DNA of 64,000 nt from Straminergon stramineum (GCA_963920665.1 OY987269.1:15564501-15628500), one strand, 5' to 3'. Positions 26,690 through 38,815 are shown, counted from the stretch's first letter. The notes: generated from the letters alone by a model not told the origin. Program-made: numbers and translations.

Positions 26690-26960
26690 CCTACCATCAC
26701 AACTTCCATTTAGTTTGGCATTGTAGGAATTAACTTTTTGATACTTCTCAAGGTATATCCTTTGAAGCCAATTTCATTGATGTCCACATTTGGTCTTTGT
26801 TATGGGGTCTACATCTTCTTTGCATTCAATCTTTTACTTGCTTCCATAAGTTTTCGATAGGATTGAGGTTAGAAGAATTTGGTAGCCAATCAATGACTTT
26901 TATATTATGTCATAGTGCAAAGTTAACTAACACTACGTAGAACTTCACAAAGTTTGCTAA
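26690..26960 (-). pseudogene. Degraded Tc1/mariner-type transposase, C-terminal part
   Basis: Read on the minus strand, about 26894-26827 gives DWLPNSSNLNPIENLWKQVKD... before an in-frame stop. This is the signature around the last catalytic acidic residue of Tc1/mariner-type DDE transposases (W-x-P-x-S-x-D-L-N-P-I-E). Here the catalytic position in S-x-D/N-L-N-P has become Asn. Upstream the frame is interrupted but HNIKVIDW resembles the HxAKxVxxW block of the family. Downstream, further frames are stop-ridden. It is a dead fragment; no terminal repeats were identified. Confidence 0.6.
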
Positions 26961-27487
26961 GAGAACTCCTAGCAACAAGACATACACAATATTTTAGACA
27001 AACATCAATCTTTTTTCACAAAACTTCTAGGCTATGTTTGCAAGCAACAATCACTAAAAGCATGCATGTAGTAATGTTGATCCTCTCAACTCTAAAGTTC
27101 ATTGACATCTACTACTTGTGATCTTTTATGATGAAATTTTCAAGTGCAACATTTTACCTATAAACTTAGTTAAGTGTTTCTATACTAAACCACCTCTCAC
27201 AAAAAAAAGATATTTCTAAAAAGTGAAATGAGTTACTACAAGGTACGTAACTCGCCTTGTCCAAGGTAAAAAATCTCAATCAAATATATAAATTTACCTA
27301 CTAAGAATTTGTTCTAAAATCAAACTACTTAGTAGAGAAATAGACATAGGGTTACAAGACTTATTGGAGGATACTATAGACATGCTAATGACCCATCACA
27401 TATGAATTAGCACTAGTTTTTTCGCACTATTACGGAAATATTGAATACTTATGGAGTTGACTCTAACTTAAAAGATGTTGCCCCTTT

Positions 27488-27590
27488 GATCAAGGTAGTC
27501 ACTAAAATTGCTCTGATTATTGAACCAATAGGTGCATTCTTTGTTTCTAAAGTGAACAATCAAGTCATCCATCAACTAATTTTTGGTCTG
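27488..27590 (+). repeat. Dispersed repeat copy, second
   Basis: This is the best-matching relative of 26143-26225, sharing gtagtcac/aa-aaaattgctctgattattg and ccaataggtgcattct followed by caatcaagtcatccatcaacta. It lies just upstream of the old copia element. Confidence 0.6.
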
Positions 27591-28401
27591 AGCGTCTTTG
27601 AAGGATTAAATGCCACATTTAACTAATTTTGGACTTTTGAAAGTCTAGAATTAATAATGGTCATCGAGAGGAAAAAAATGGTCATTAGGGGATAATTGGG
27701 ATAATCCAAAAACATCGGGAGATCAATACAAAACATTGGGAGATCTATATAAACATCAAGAAATCTATGGATGTTATTATCTGGAGATCTCTGAATATTT
27801 AGTCCATAATTCATTGAATAGTCCAAAAGTAGTTAGATATGGCATTTAAGGTACAACAAGAAAATGAAACTTCTATGGAAGAAATTGTAAGCTTTTGTTG
27901 AAAAAGTTGTGACATTTCTCAATTTGAAATTGATTTCATATAGATTTGTAGCTATTATGAGATTATGCCTTTGCCCTTCATTGGACAATTCAATATACCT
28001 CTTATTTCTTGTATTCACCAAACATTTTTCTTATTCCCCAAATAGTTCAATATACCTTGTAAGCTATCTAGTTATAAGAAGTGTCCCTTTATTGGCATAT
28101 GTATGATACTACTAGACCAATAGAATACACTTTTATAGGTTCACTACTACAATGTAACTTGGCAAGTCATTTGCCCAAGTTTTATAGTGTGAAATAGGGC
28201 TCTATTTCATAGTGGCTTCTACTAGATACATATTACAATATATATTACAAAGTAGTACACTATTTAGCCATATTGATTTTATAGTCATGAAATTATACAC
28301 ATAGAGAGTTGTATCTACTAATGAATATCTTTTGGACAAGCCTGAAAGATGTAAAGTCTCATCTTTATTTCATAAATAATATACAACATATCTTTTTCAC
28401 A

Positions 28402-28413
28402 TGGTATCAGAGC
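28402..28413 (+). promoter_or_regulatory. Primer binding site of copia element A
   Basis: TGGTATCAGAGC is the canonical initiator-tRNA-Met primer binding site found immediately inside the 5' LTR of plant copia elements. Confidence 0.85.
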
Positions 28414-28746
28414 TCTAATGCACTACAATGTACCTTCCTCAGATTGAACTAGATTACTCAAGTGAAGATGAACTTAAAATAGTTAAAATTCACACTACAC
28501 AGCCATTTACGAATGCAATCTTCACAAATGTAGTCTTTTAGGCTCTACTAGACCTACTTCAAGATCTTCAAGATCTTCCAATTCAAGAAGATGAACATTT
28601 GGAATCAACATAAAACACATATGAAATTAGCAATGTAATTTACATCAAAGCAATAGCTAACTTCGATGAAGGTAACCCTAAATATTTGGTTGAAGATTTC
28701 ATTGATGAATGTGAAATACAAGCAATTTTAAGAGAAAATCATTAAA

Positions 28747-29517
28747 ATGACAACACATAAAATTGACATTAGTTATATCACTAAATTTGATGGCTCTTAT
28801 TATAACATATGGAAACATAGATTATCATTAATTTTCAAGGCTGAAAAATTATGGCCCATTGTAAGTGGTAGTGAACCTTTACTAGTGGCACCAATGATAG
28901 CTGAAATTGTTATTAGAACCCCAACTTTACCTACCACATGAATAGGGAGTATAAGTGCATTGGAAGATAAAGATGCATTATCTTTAACAACAATTACTAA
29001 GTGCCTAAAAAATAACATTGTTTAACATATACAATATTTTTCATCAACTCATTTAGCATGATAAGAGCTAGAGAAGTTATTTGAATCACAAGATGCAATG
29101 ACAAAAATGTATCTCAAGGATAGATTATATATCTTGAAGATGAAAGAGAATGATAGTGTTACTAAAAATATTCATACTTGTAAAGCACATCTTGAACAAT
29201 TGTTGGTTGCAAGATTAGTAGTTCCAGATGATGCTCAGATAGTTCTTAGCTTACTACAAAGTTTGCTTTCTAGTTACAAATCCTTCATAAGCTCCTTGAG
29301 AAGACAACCACGAATTACATTGCAATCTGTAATAACGAATTTGATTGAAGAAGAAAAACTCATGAAAAATACGAGTTTGACATCTAATAATACGTCAACA
29401 TTTTGTATAGGGAAGAAATGTTCAAACTTTGGAAATAAGCCATATTTTAATAAAAACTTCAAGAAAGGTTCCAAAGGAGAAAGTAGTAACTCCAAACCTT
29501 ATAAATTAGAATTTTGA
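28747..29517 (+). pseudogene. copia A gag remnant
   Basis: The frame begins MTTHKIDISYITKFDGS and aligns in layout with the gag start of element B (SYYNIWKHRLSL versus YFNSWKHKVSL; TLPTT followed by GSI). A premature stop interrupts it at about 28939. The second half (29098-29515) carries the LEQLL..LLQSLLSSYKSF block of copia gag (UBN2-like). It is non-functional. Confidence 0.75.
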
Positions 29518-29846
29518 TGCTAGTAACAAATGTTTTTTTTGTAAAAAGTTAGGACATTTGATTAAAGATTTTTGAACAAGAATTGTTGTTGAAAGAAATA
29601 ACAACAAAGGGGAGACAAATGTTATTACTAAATCACATAAATTATATGTGGTAGCACTACTGGTTAATAACAAATTAGATTCTATTTGATACATTGATTT
29701 ACAAGCAATTCAATACATATGTCATGAGTTAGAAGGAATTATAAATTATATCAAGTATGAAAATAATCAAGTTGTCTATTTAGGAGATGACTCAACATAT
29801 ACAATTAAAGATTGTAGTGATGTAAATGTAATAATTTATATGATGA

Positions 29847-31157
29847 TGTCACAACCCTAGTAACACCTTACAACTCCAAGCAACCTTTTACAATTTTCTA
29901 GACTCACCACGTTTCAATTCTGGTATCACTTGCACCCAAACTAACTAACAATGCATATGCATTGCACCCACAACATTAAATCATTTCCAATTCATACTAC
30001 TAAGTCCTAGTCCCCAGGACTACTAGCACGCACCCCACATGTGATACTTGTTAAGTCACTTGGTGACATGGGGTAAAACTTCCATCTTAGTGTGCTAGGA
30101 CTCGTGGTGGCATTACTTACCACCATCCTAACTGCCCTAGGTTGTCACCCCACTCCATACTAGGCCCGTTGTGTATTGACTGTATTCGTTATTTTTAGAC
30201 CAAAACTAATCGAGACTCATAACTTGAGACACATTGAAAAGGGCCTATCAAGGAGATGGACTTCATCTAACCGATGCCCCGAGACACCCACATAAGTGTC
30301 CCATAGTGCCTTGAAGCCGATGATGAAGTTGCATCACCAACTTTAAATCACCAAGACTCAAAAAGGCTCTAAGAGAAAGTGAAGAGGGAAACCAACCCCT
30401 CCTATAGTACTTTCTATGGTACTTGCCCCCTCCCCTTGTGGATTGAAGGAACTTCCCAAATCCCCTTGGATTTTGGAAGACCACCCATTTCCAACTGAAA
30501 TTGCCAAGACAGTTACAACCTTGTTTGGACTTCTGAACTTTCAAACGGCGTTATTTTGTGTTCAAGGCTCCAAATCCCACATACAAGTCCATTTTTAATA
30601 TCTAGGCAATGAGAAGATGCCAATGGACTATTCACTTGTCTCATTTGGACAAAGTCTCACAAAGTTATGGCTCTCTAAAGATTTGGGTTCACCGGGAGCG
30701 GTGGCGTGCCTTCACCACAACCCTTCTCTTGGCCATAACTTTTGACTCATAGCTTAGAACCTCATAATGCCTAATATTTTAGCTTCCTTGTCTTTATAGC
30801 TTTCCAATGATATGCTACATATTATACTTTGTTGAAGGATTCATTGGAAATCCTTTATTCCTAGCCCTCGAGTGTCTCGGCACCATTGGAACACTCCAAA
30901 CTTTGAATGGTCATAACTTCTAGCCAACTAGTCCAAATCATGCGTTTTTAGACGGTTAGAAGCATCTTCTCAAGAGCTTTCCAAACATATATGATATGCT
31001 ACTATTTTCTTACAATCCAGAGCACAATAGCACCCTATGTGCTTGGGAGTCCTTCATTTTTCCTTCTTAAACTATTGCAAGGTTTGGAAAGTCACCTCCA
31101 AGGTCCTCCTTGCTCTCTAAGGCACTTTAGGCACTCCAAGGAGATAGGGGCATGATA
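29847..31157 (+). mobile_element. Probable solo LTR inserted in copia A
   Basis: About 1.3 kb of GC-richer sequence interrupts the pol frame of copia A. It starts TGTCACAACCC and ends GGGGCATGATA, which are imperfect inverted ends of the type seen in plant Ty3/gypsy LTRs (TG..CA, with CA decayed to TA). TGATGA precedes it (29841-29846) and recurs just after it (31160-31165). That is consistent with a target duplication, although two to three extra bases blur the right edge. It has no coding capacity and no internal PBS or pol, so a solo LTR is the simplest reading. A non-autonomous element is the alternative. Confidence 0.55.
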
Positions 31158-31171
31158 TGTGATGAGAGGAT

Positions 31172-31387
31172 TGTTGGAAGAAGTATAATTAATATACTTT
31201 ATCTTAGTTAGTATTTAGTATATAAACTATAAAGTAAATTATAGAATTACATAGAGTGAAACGATGTGTTAGTCTAGTTTGAAGAGACAACATCTCTTCA
31301 CCTATAGAGAGAGAGAGATGTAATCTTCACCAACATTAATATAAGAAATGTGTATTCTATTCTTGAATTTAAAAGTTAAGTCTTTCA
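31172..31387 (+). repeat. 5' LTR of copia B
   Basis: 216 bp, TGTTGGAAG at the start and TCTTTCA at the end. The primer binding site follows at once. It matches 36662-36866 throughout, apart from an extra AAG near the start and a longer GA-rich stretch near 31305. Confidence 0.93.
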
Positions 31388-31399
31388 TGGTATCAAAGC
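31388..31399 (+). promoter_or_regulatory. Primer binding site of copia B
   Basis: TGGTATCAAAGC directly abuts the 5' LTR. It is the initiator-tRNA-Met site with one change (A for G) from the commonest plant version. Confidence 0.88.
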
Positions 31400-31821
31400 C
31401 CAGTTGATTTGCTAATGAATAGGATATGCATATTTCCTTCAATCTTACACAATGTGCTTTGTAAGCACAACCACTTCTAATACTCCTCGAGAGACAAACA
31501 TACCATTTATTAATGGTTTTGCACAAGCTCCAATAGATGATCAAAATGAAGTTGAGCCAATATCAATAGATGAACAAGTTGAGCAAGTACTAGTGGTACC
31601 ACAATTTCCATTGGATCTTAGAAGAATTCCTTATGAAATTCAAAATGCACCTACTATGATTTTAGACACACTTGAGCAATTAGAAGAATTGGAAGAATCA
31701 GACAATTTCTTCATGATTAGGAAGTCATAGATGATATGACTAACATGTAAATTCTATATTTAATATAATATATTTTAAAGTAAATACAACCTATCCATCA
31801 ATTCATAATAAATTTACTTAA

Positions 31822-32640
31822 ATGGCTCAAACACACCAATATAAAATACCGGATACTAAAGATTATCCAAAATTTGATGATGGCGATTATTTTAATTCAT
31901 GGAAGCATAAAGTTTCATTACTACTAAAGACACATAGATTGTGGACTATAGTAAAAGGAACGGAAACAAAACCAATACCTCCAAGTACGACTGAGTTTGC
32001 CGCAGGATCAATAGCTTTGCCTACAACTAGAGCAGGAAGCATAATGGATTGGGAGGAAAGGGATGTTTTAGCTCTCCTAATCATAAATAATTGTCTTGAA
32101 AATAGTTTAACATGCCATGTCCAAAGATGTGATACATCAAAGATGGCTTGGACGAATTGCTAAGACTCTTCGAATCTCCATCACAAAGATGTATTTGATG
32201 GACAACGTTTCATCACTTAAAATGAAAGAAGGAGAACAATTATTTAAACATATTAAAAAATTTCAAACACTTCTTGAGCAATTAAATGCATTAGGAGCAC
32301 CAATGGGTGATGAAGATGCTATTCTCCATTTAATGCACAATCTACCTACAAGTTATTGAATTGTCACTTGCTCACTTAGAAGACAACCAAATCTAACTTT
32401 GCAAACTTTAATAACTGAATTGCTTCAAGAAGAAAAGATTATAAAGGAGTTGGAACCTCCAACTACCCATCCAAGTGCCTTGTATACGGGTAAACAGAAT
32501 TATAAATTTAATAAATTTAGAACTAAATTTCATTCCTAATTCAAATAAAGTCAATACAAGTAGCTCATCAAAACCAAATTTTAATACTAAAAAGAGCAAA
32601 CCAATTTGCTTTATTTGCAAATGAGACTATCATCCAACAA
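31822..32640 (+). pseudogene. copia B gag (frameshifted)
   Basis: An ATG at 31822 opens a frame with the copia gag N terminus (YFNSWKHKVSLLLKTHRLW). A frameshift near 32155 moves it to another frame, which continues through KMYLMDNVSSLKMKEGEQ and LLEQLNALGAPMGDEDAILHLMHNLP. A stop then occurs at about 32359. The zinc knuckle near 32608-32650 keeps CFICK..CHY-like residues but contains a stop. It is inactive. Confidence 0.85.
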
Positions 32641-32699
32641 GAGATTGTCATTATCTACAACAGTCGCATGAATTTGGATCAAATAAGAAACCATAGTCA

Positions 32700-35600
32700 A
32701 ATATAGCCCAATGTTTTGACGTTAAGGGGTATGCAAAATTATATCTTGCAGCTAGTACCGTTGTCACAAAGGATAACCAATTATGGTATATTGACGCAGG
32801 CGTTACACAACATATGTGTTTTGACCGTGATGCCTTTGCCAATTATATAGAATGGGATTGGGGTCATGTTGTCTATTTAGGTGACAACACCACCTATGAT
32901 ATCGTTGGACAAGGAGATGTCACCACCAAATTAGATGATGGAGTCGTCAAAGAAATTTCTCAAGTCTTTTATATTCTAGGATTGAAGAAAAATCTTTTTT
33001 CGGTTCAACAACTCAATGAAGCTGGGGGTGAGTTAAAACTTAAATCTGGTAAATTATGCATACTCCGGGATTGTGAAGGTCAAATAATTGCACAATGCCA
33101 CCTTGAAGGCGATTTCTATAGCTGAGGTACTACCTTCAAAAGGACAAGTAATGATGGGGCAGCTCTTGTTACATCTACTATTAACAAAGCTCAATTATGG
33201 CATTTCTGTTTAGGCCATATTAATCCATCTCGAATGAAAATCATTCAAAAGATTTCACAAGGAATAGACTCATTCAATGAAAATGATCAACCATTATGTG
33301 AAGCATGGCTTCACGGTAAACAACACCATGACAAATTTCCCAAAACAAGAGCCACTAGAGCTAATGATCTCTTAGAGATCATACATAGTGATCTTTGTGG
33401 ACCTCTACAAACGGCGACTCATTCTGGTGCCAAATACTTTCTCACATTTATTGACGACAAAAGTCGATATACATATGTTTATTTATTAAAACATAAAGAT
33501 GAAGTTTTCACTAAATTTAAAACTTATAAGATAGAAGTTGAAAATCAACTTAATAAGAAGATTAAAATTCTTCGCTCCGATAATGGAGGAAAATTTCGTT
33601 CTCAAGAATTTGATCAATTTTGCTACGATAATGGCATCAAAAGACAATTTACAGTTGCAAACACTCCTCAACAAAATGGGTTAGTGAACGCAAAAATAGA
33701 ACACTTGTGGGAGCGGCTTTAGCCATGCTCTCCTGTAGTTCTTTGCCCAAAGTCTTTTGGAGAGAAGCCATGATCACAACTACCTATCTCCAAAATCATT
33801 TTCCTAGAAAGGCATTAAATAACATAACTCCATTCGAGCTATGGAGTGGCAAACAACCTAATCTAAAACTCTTAAAAGTGTTTGGTTGTCTAGGCTATGT
33901 TTTAAAACATAAAGATAATCACAAGAAGTTAGATTCACATTCCATAGAATATTTTTTTCTTGGTTATGATGATCATTCTAAAGCCTTTCGCATGATGTCC
34001 ACAGATGATAAGCAAGTCATTATTTTCAGAGATGTCATCTTTAATGAACATAAGTTTATTCCAAAACCACCGGATAATGCTTTCCCTACACATAGTAACA
34101 CAATAGTGGATTTTGATTCTACTTTAATGTGGCGAATCACATGGTCTATGACTAAGGATATGCCTTCTACTCCATTACAAACTTCCCCAATAATCAATTC
34201 TAGTTCTCACCAAGAGGAGATTTCTCAAAGTTCTTTTCAAAATACCCAAGGACAAGCAAATTCACCTCTATACCCTAAGGCCTCTGATTTGAGTGTTGAA
34301 TTTTCCAACCTTTCTTTGGATGAACAAAATGTTTGAGACACACCTACTATACATACATCAAATGCTAAATCACAACCATAGGGTCCCCACTCTACATGAC
34401 CTCGCCGCAACATTAAACCTTCGTCTCGACTTATTCAAACTATTAAAGGTCGACATTCTCACTGTTCCCGAGATCATGATCGACAAGCTTTGGTTACTAC
34501 CACATTGATGGAACTTCAAACATTTAAACAAGCTCTTTCTAGTCCTCAAGCTACGGAGTGGTCCAAAGCTATCCACTCCGAGCTCCAATCTCATGAGGCA
34601 AACCAAACTTGGACTTTGGTCTTTTACCTTCTCATCAAAAGCCTATCTCTAGTAAGTGGATTTTCAAAATCAAAACAAATGCAGATGATACTATTAATAA
34701 GTTTAAAGTAAGACTCGTAGCCCGAGGCTTTACCCAAATACAAATGGTGGATTATACTGAGACTTTTTCACCAATTGTGAAGATCACTTCCGTTCGGGTT
34801 TTACTTGCACTTGTGGATCAATTAGATCTTGAAGTCCATCAAATGGACGTTATTACAGCCTTTTTAAATGGCATCCTTGAGGAAGAAATTTATATGGAAC
34901 TTCTCGAAGGCTTGATACTACCTTCTCATTTTAAAAATGCTTCTATTGTTTGCAAGATCAATAAATCCCTTTATGGATTAAAACAATCACTAAGAGAATG
35001 GTATCATCACCTTGACATATATATTTATGTACAATTGGCTTTCATCAAAGCGAAGTCGATAGCAATATTTATATCAAACACGAAAATCAAGCCTTCATTA
35101 TTTTGGCTATTGATGTTGATGATTGTATTCTAGCTAGCAACTCTATTCATTTGATTCAAGTCTATAAATGACTTATGCAACAAGAATTTAAAATGAGTGA
35201 TGGTGATGAACTTCATTATAACCTTGGCCTTCAAATCCACTGTCAACGATTTGAAAAAAACTTTAGCTTTACATCAACAACAATACCTTACAAATTTATT
35301 GCTTCATTTTTCTATGGACGCTTGTAAAGGCATAAACACACCTTTAGAAAGTGGATTTAAATTCTCTAAAACTCAAAGTCCTCAAACCCTCAAAGACATG
35401 GCTTTGATGAAGGATGTTCCTTATTCTAATTTAGTTGGCTCCTTTATGCATGCTATAGTTCACACACGTCCTGATTTGGCATATACTGTTAATAGCCTTG
35501 CTCAATATCTCTCTAATCCAGGAGCTTTGCATTGGAAAGCCTAAAAATGTACCATGCAATATATTAAACAAACCCTTGACCAAGGCATTATTGACTGCCA

Positions 35601-36040
35601 AAGCCAGCATGACCACATCCTCTACAGCTACTTACATGCCGATTGGGCCGGGGATCAAGATACCTGCCACTCTACCAATGGATATTGCTTCATGTTGGCC
35701 AGTGGCATTATTTCTTGGTCTAGTAAAAAGCAAAAATTTGTTGCTCTGTCTAGCACGGAGTCTAAGTACATGGCTCTCTCTAAAGTCTCTGTCGAAGCTA
35801 TTTGGCTTCGTCGACTTCTTGCAGATTTAGGATGTCCTCAACTTAAGTCTGCCAGTATTTATGTGGATAATCAGAGTGCTATTTATTTTAAGTGAAAATC
35901 CTTGGTTTCATTCTCGTACTAAACACATTGCCATTCACTATCGCTTTACTCAAGAAGCCATTCAAGCTAAAGATATTCAATTAAAGTACATTTCTACTCA
36001 TGATATGGTTGCTAATATATTGACTAAAGATCTTTTGTAG
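32700..36040 (+). pseudogene. copia B pol: protease, integrase, RT and RNase H remnants
   Basis: The domains are in copia order. Protease: WYIDAGVTQHM near 32790, where the catalytic D-S/T-G has become D-A-G. GAG-pre-integrase: LWHFCLGHINPSRM near 33195, with one zinc-ligand Cys replaced (LCEAWLHGK). Integrase: IHSDLCGP and LRSDNGG, then a frameshift near 33690 just before the catalytic Glu block, which survives in another frame. Reverse transcriptase: KWIFKIK, KVRLVARGF, VHQMDVITAFLNG, then DVDDCIL near 35110 in a shifted frame. RNase H: HADWAGD near 35637, SSTESKYMALS and YVDNQSAI, then a stop at 35893. At least four interruptions make it non-functional. Confidence 0.9.
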
Positions 36041-36648
36041 GCCAAACATTACCAATGTATGACACAACTTGGAATGATGGCCCTTAAAGATCAAGATTTT
36101 CAACCTAAGGTTCCTTCTCCTTCAAGTCCTCATCATGCTCTAATGGCCAGAACTCACATCTCTAATGATTATATTCATCAAATGCTTATTAAGCAACATT
36201 TGTTTGAAGATTGACTTCATGGAGAATTGCTTTCTCTTAAGTATTCTCTTTCACCATTTCCTTAGTTGCCTTCTTGTTCTTTTTGTGTTTCCTCCTATCA
36301 ACATCCTACCTGCCACACATTATGGTGTTGGAATGGGAGAAAATGCCCTAGTTATGGCAATTGGTATGACAATCGGCAACCTCAATCCAATATCCATAAT
36401 TGTGTCTTTAATATGAAGGGCATGCTAGTACCAAGAAGAGAAATAAATAAATCACATGACAAACAAGTAAAACATTTGAACCAACAACAAAGAGCACAAC
36501 AACAATTGACTTATGTTTCAAAAGACAAAAATAAACCACTTCAAGGTTTCTCAAAGAAAAAGACACGTCAATTGTCATATCGTGATAAAGAAGCTTTTGA
36601 TTAAGTATTGGACAATATAGTTTATACTTTGAACAATAAACACCTAAT

Positions 36649-36661
36649 AAGATAGAGGGAG
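36649..36661 (+). promoter_or_regulatory. Polypurine tract of copia B
   Basis: A purine-rich run (aagatagagggag) lies immediately upstream of the 3' LTR, the normal plus-strand priming site. Confidence 0.75.
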
Positions 36662-36866
36662 TGATGGAAGTATAATTAGTATACTTTATCTTAGTTGGTA
36701 TTTAGTGTATAAACTATAAAGTAAATTATAGAATTACATAGAGTGAAACGATTTGTCAGTCTAGTTTGAAGAGACAACGTCTCTTTAGAGAGAGAGATGT
36801 AATCTTCACCAACATTTATATAAGAAATGTGTATTCTATTCTTGAATTTAAAAGTTAAGTCTTTTA
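36662..36866 (+). repeat. 3' LTR of copia B
   Basis: 205 bp, starting TGATGGAAG and ending TCTTTTA (the terminal CA has become TA). It is followed by the target duplication AGGAT. Confidence 0.93.
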
Positions 36867-36871
36867 AGGAT

Positions 36872-37240
36872 CATATTTGATGTTTTATACATACCAAGTC
36901 TTGTAAAGAATTTATTCTTTGCAAAAAAATTAGACAAGGTTGGAAGATAAATATGAATGAAAGTTGGAATATCAACACTTGTAAACAAATTTGGTGAAAA
37001 AATTGCAACATGTAAGTTAAATCCTGACCTAAATGAACTAGGTACAATTATCACATGTATTGAACATCAAATTGTCATCCTAGCTACTACAAATTTAAAC
37101 AAAGCCAATTGGTGGCACTTACGATTAGGCCACATAAATCAGCAAAGATTAAAAAAAAATCATGACAAAAGGGATTGATTCTTTGAATGAAAAAGAAGTA
37201 ACCTTATGTCAACCTTGCATAGAAGGCAAGCACTTGGATA
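36872..37240 (+). mobile_element. Ty1/copia retrotransposon A, right part
   Basis: Immediately after the target duplication of element B, the copia frame resumes with DVLYIPSLVKNLFFAKKLD. It continues through WWHLRLGHINQQRL and GIDSFNEKE..LCQPCIEGKH, the GAG-pre-integrase zinc motif. This is the expected continuation of the protease region that stops at 29846. The intervening 7 kb is therefore two later insertions. The rest of pol (integrase core, RT, RNase H) and the 3' LTR are missing; similarity stops at about 37240. Confidence 0.8.
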
Positions 37241-37249
37241 GTAATCCAA

Positions 37250-37335
37250 AAATATTAGATTATTGGAGGAATAGGTGCATTCTTAGTCTTTAGAGTAACC
37301 TAAAAGTCACTCATCAACTACTTCCTATCATTCTT
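37250..37335 (+). repeat. Dispersed repeat copy, third
   Basis: attattggaggaataggtgcattct followed by an agtcactcatcaacta block matches the copies at 26.1 and 27.5 kb. It begins where copia A similarity ends, so copia A may have been truncated at this repeat. Confidence 0.55.
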
Positions 37336-37870
37336 CCATAGCATTTCAAAATTAAAATAACATTTGGGAGCTATTAACCAATTTCTAATTATACATTTGC
37401 AACAAAGTTGGAAAAGTTAACTAATAGAATTGTACCAAATACAACAAGTTTCTACAATCAACAAATGAATCTAAAATATTCTTTAAGAAAATAAAAACCA
37501 AAATTAAAAAGTACCCCACCAAAGAGTCATATTGGACCTAAATTAAATCACTTTTTTCAAAAAATTCCAAATGTCACCCAATAAAAATTGGATCAAGTGT
37601 TGTAAACCTTTCAAGATTTGATGTGGAAATTCAATAAAAGGACTTCCTTGCAGAATCCCTCATGTAAACTTACCAATTTTGCTAATTTTGAAACAAAACA
37701 TAAGCAACAATTACTTTGAACATATGTAAAAAGTGTTTCTACTATTAATTTATTAATTTAAAGTAGACCAATCCATTTCTGCTAGCTTCCTATAACCGCC
37801 ATCCTATTTTTGGCCCCAAATCCACCATAGAACTTACCCATTTACTTTTTTGACAATTTCAATGCATTAA

Positions 37871-38815
37871 CCCCTAAATGTATTTAACTATGTTTTCACC
37901 AAAATGCTCCCAAACTGCCATTTCTAGTACAAGTACCAAATTTTAGAATAAATACATTTTTAGATAAATGTAACCATAGGATCTTGTAGTAATCTAGTTT
38001 GGAAAGACAGGGAAAAAATTTCAAAAATTTCCACTGTTTGGATTGCAAGATATTAGCATTTGAAGTGACAAAAAGTTTTTTTTTGGCCTTGCAAAAATCT
38101 AGGTAGCTGCACTTCACAAGGTTAGATCATTATGAAAAAATGTCCCAAATGGTTGTAACTCTTTTGATTCATTCTTCAAGTCATTTTGGCTAAATGTTTG
38201 AAAAATTTTAGATCATTTGGAATTGTACAACATATAGGAAAAAATTAGTAAGTAGAAAAAAGTAGAGAATGATTCAAAATACTAAATTGTTAATAATTTA
38301 TTTATGGAATGGAAAAATGCCAATCCCAATGGTTATAATGTTGTAATGAACAATCTTCACCTCAAATTTTTATTTTTTTTCAAAAATATTGAAAATTGAG
38401 TTAAATAAATGTCTTCAAAGTTAATTTTAGAGTAGACATTCCATTACTACCCACAAACTACTTGACAACCAAAACTCTTCATAACTTTCATCTCAGAAAT
38501 CAAAATGGAATGATTCAAAGCCTTTCACATATATATAAATCTAGAAAATCAATTTCAAATTTTTATTTTAAAAAAGAGTGATTTCTAAAGAAGTTTTTTT
38601 TGCTACTCTAGCTGCCCGTTGAGCAATGAAAACTGCATATCATACAATAATTTTTTAACCATGTATTCAAAAGTTATGAAAATTTCTGAGCCTTAAAGTT
38701 ACTCCTCGGGCACATGTTGTGTGAAACTTTCAAAGAAAAAAAATAAAAATTTCATTCATAGTGAGCTGCCCTAAATTACTATGTTGCCAAAAAACATTGT
38801 TTGGTCCTTTAGGGT
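37871..38815. mobile_element. TIR element bounded by TTAA (family copy 'E2')
   Basis: A 945-bp non-coding element. TTAA at 37867-37870 precedes CCCCTAAATG. The right end reads tcctttagggt before TTAA at 38816-38819. The interior is homologous over hundreds of bases to 46276-47080 (shared atttctagtacaagta, aaatactaaattgttaa and aattgtac-acatata blocks). It is more distantly similar to the 567-bp copy at 44218. No transposase is encoded. Confidence 0.6.

Larger units (their letters stand above)
25740..28140. other. Gene-free interval with transposon remnants
   Basis: Between the kinase promoter region and the first copia element I find no intact gene. It contains an (aaaac)n-like simple repeat at about 26040-26080, a decayed Tc1/mariner transposase (26690-26960) and two copies of a dispersed repeat (about 26143-26225 and 27488-27590). 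Confidence 0.5.
28402..29846 (+). mobile_element. Ty1/copia retrotransposon A, left part (old, interrupted)
   Basis: A primer binding site TGGTATCAGAGC (28402-28413), complementary to initiator tRNA-Met as in most plant copia elements, is followed by a gag-like frame from 28747. That frame has a premature stop near 28939 and resumes to 29515. A zinc-knuckle remnant (CFFCKKLGHLIKDF, last Cys lost) lies near 29530-29572. Protease-region remnants follow up to 29846. The element is then broken by foreign DNA and resumes at about 36872. Its 5' LTR presumably ends at 28401, but its start is not defined because no second LTR was found. Confidence 0.75.
31172..36866 (+). mobile_element. Ty1/copia retrotransposon B, nearly full length, inactivated
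   Basis: A 5695-bp element has LTRs at 31172-31387 and 36662-36866 and a perfect 5-bp target duplication AGGAT (31167-31171 and 36867-36871). Internal order is PBS, gag, protease, integrase, reverse transcriptase and RNase H, which is the copia order. By hand the LTRs differ at about nine sites plus two short indels, so insertion was not recent. Stops and frameshifts interrupt gag, the protease-integrase junction and RT, so it cannot be autonomous. It sits inside the older copia element A, next to the solo LTR. Confidence 0.93.
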
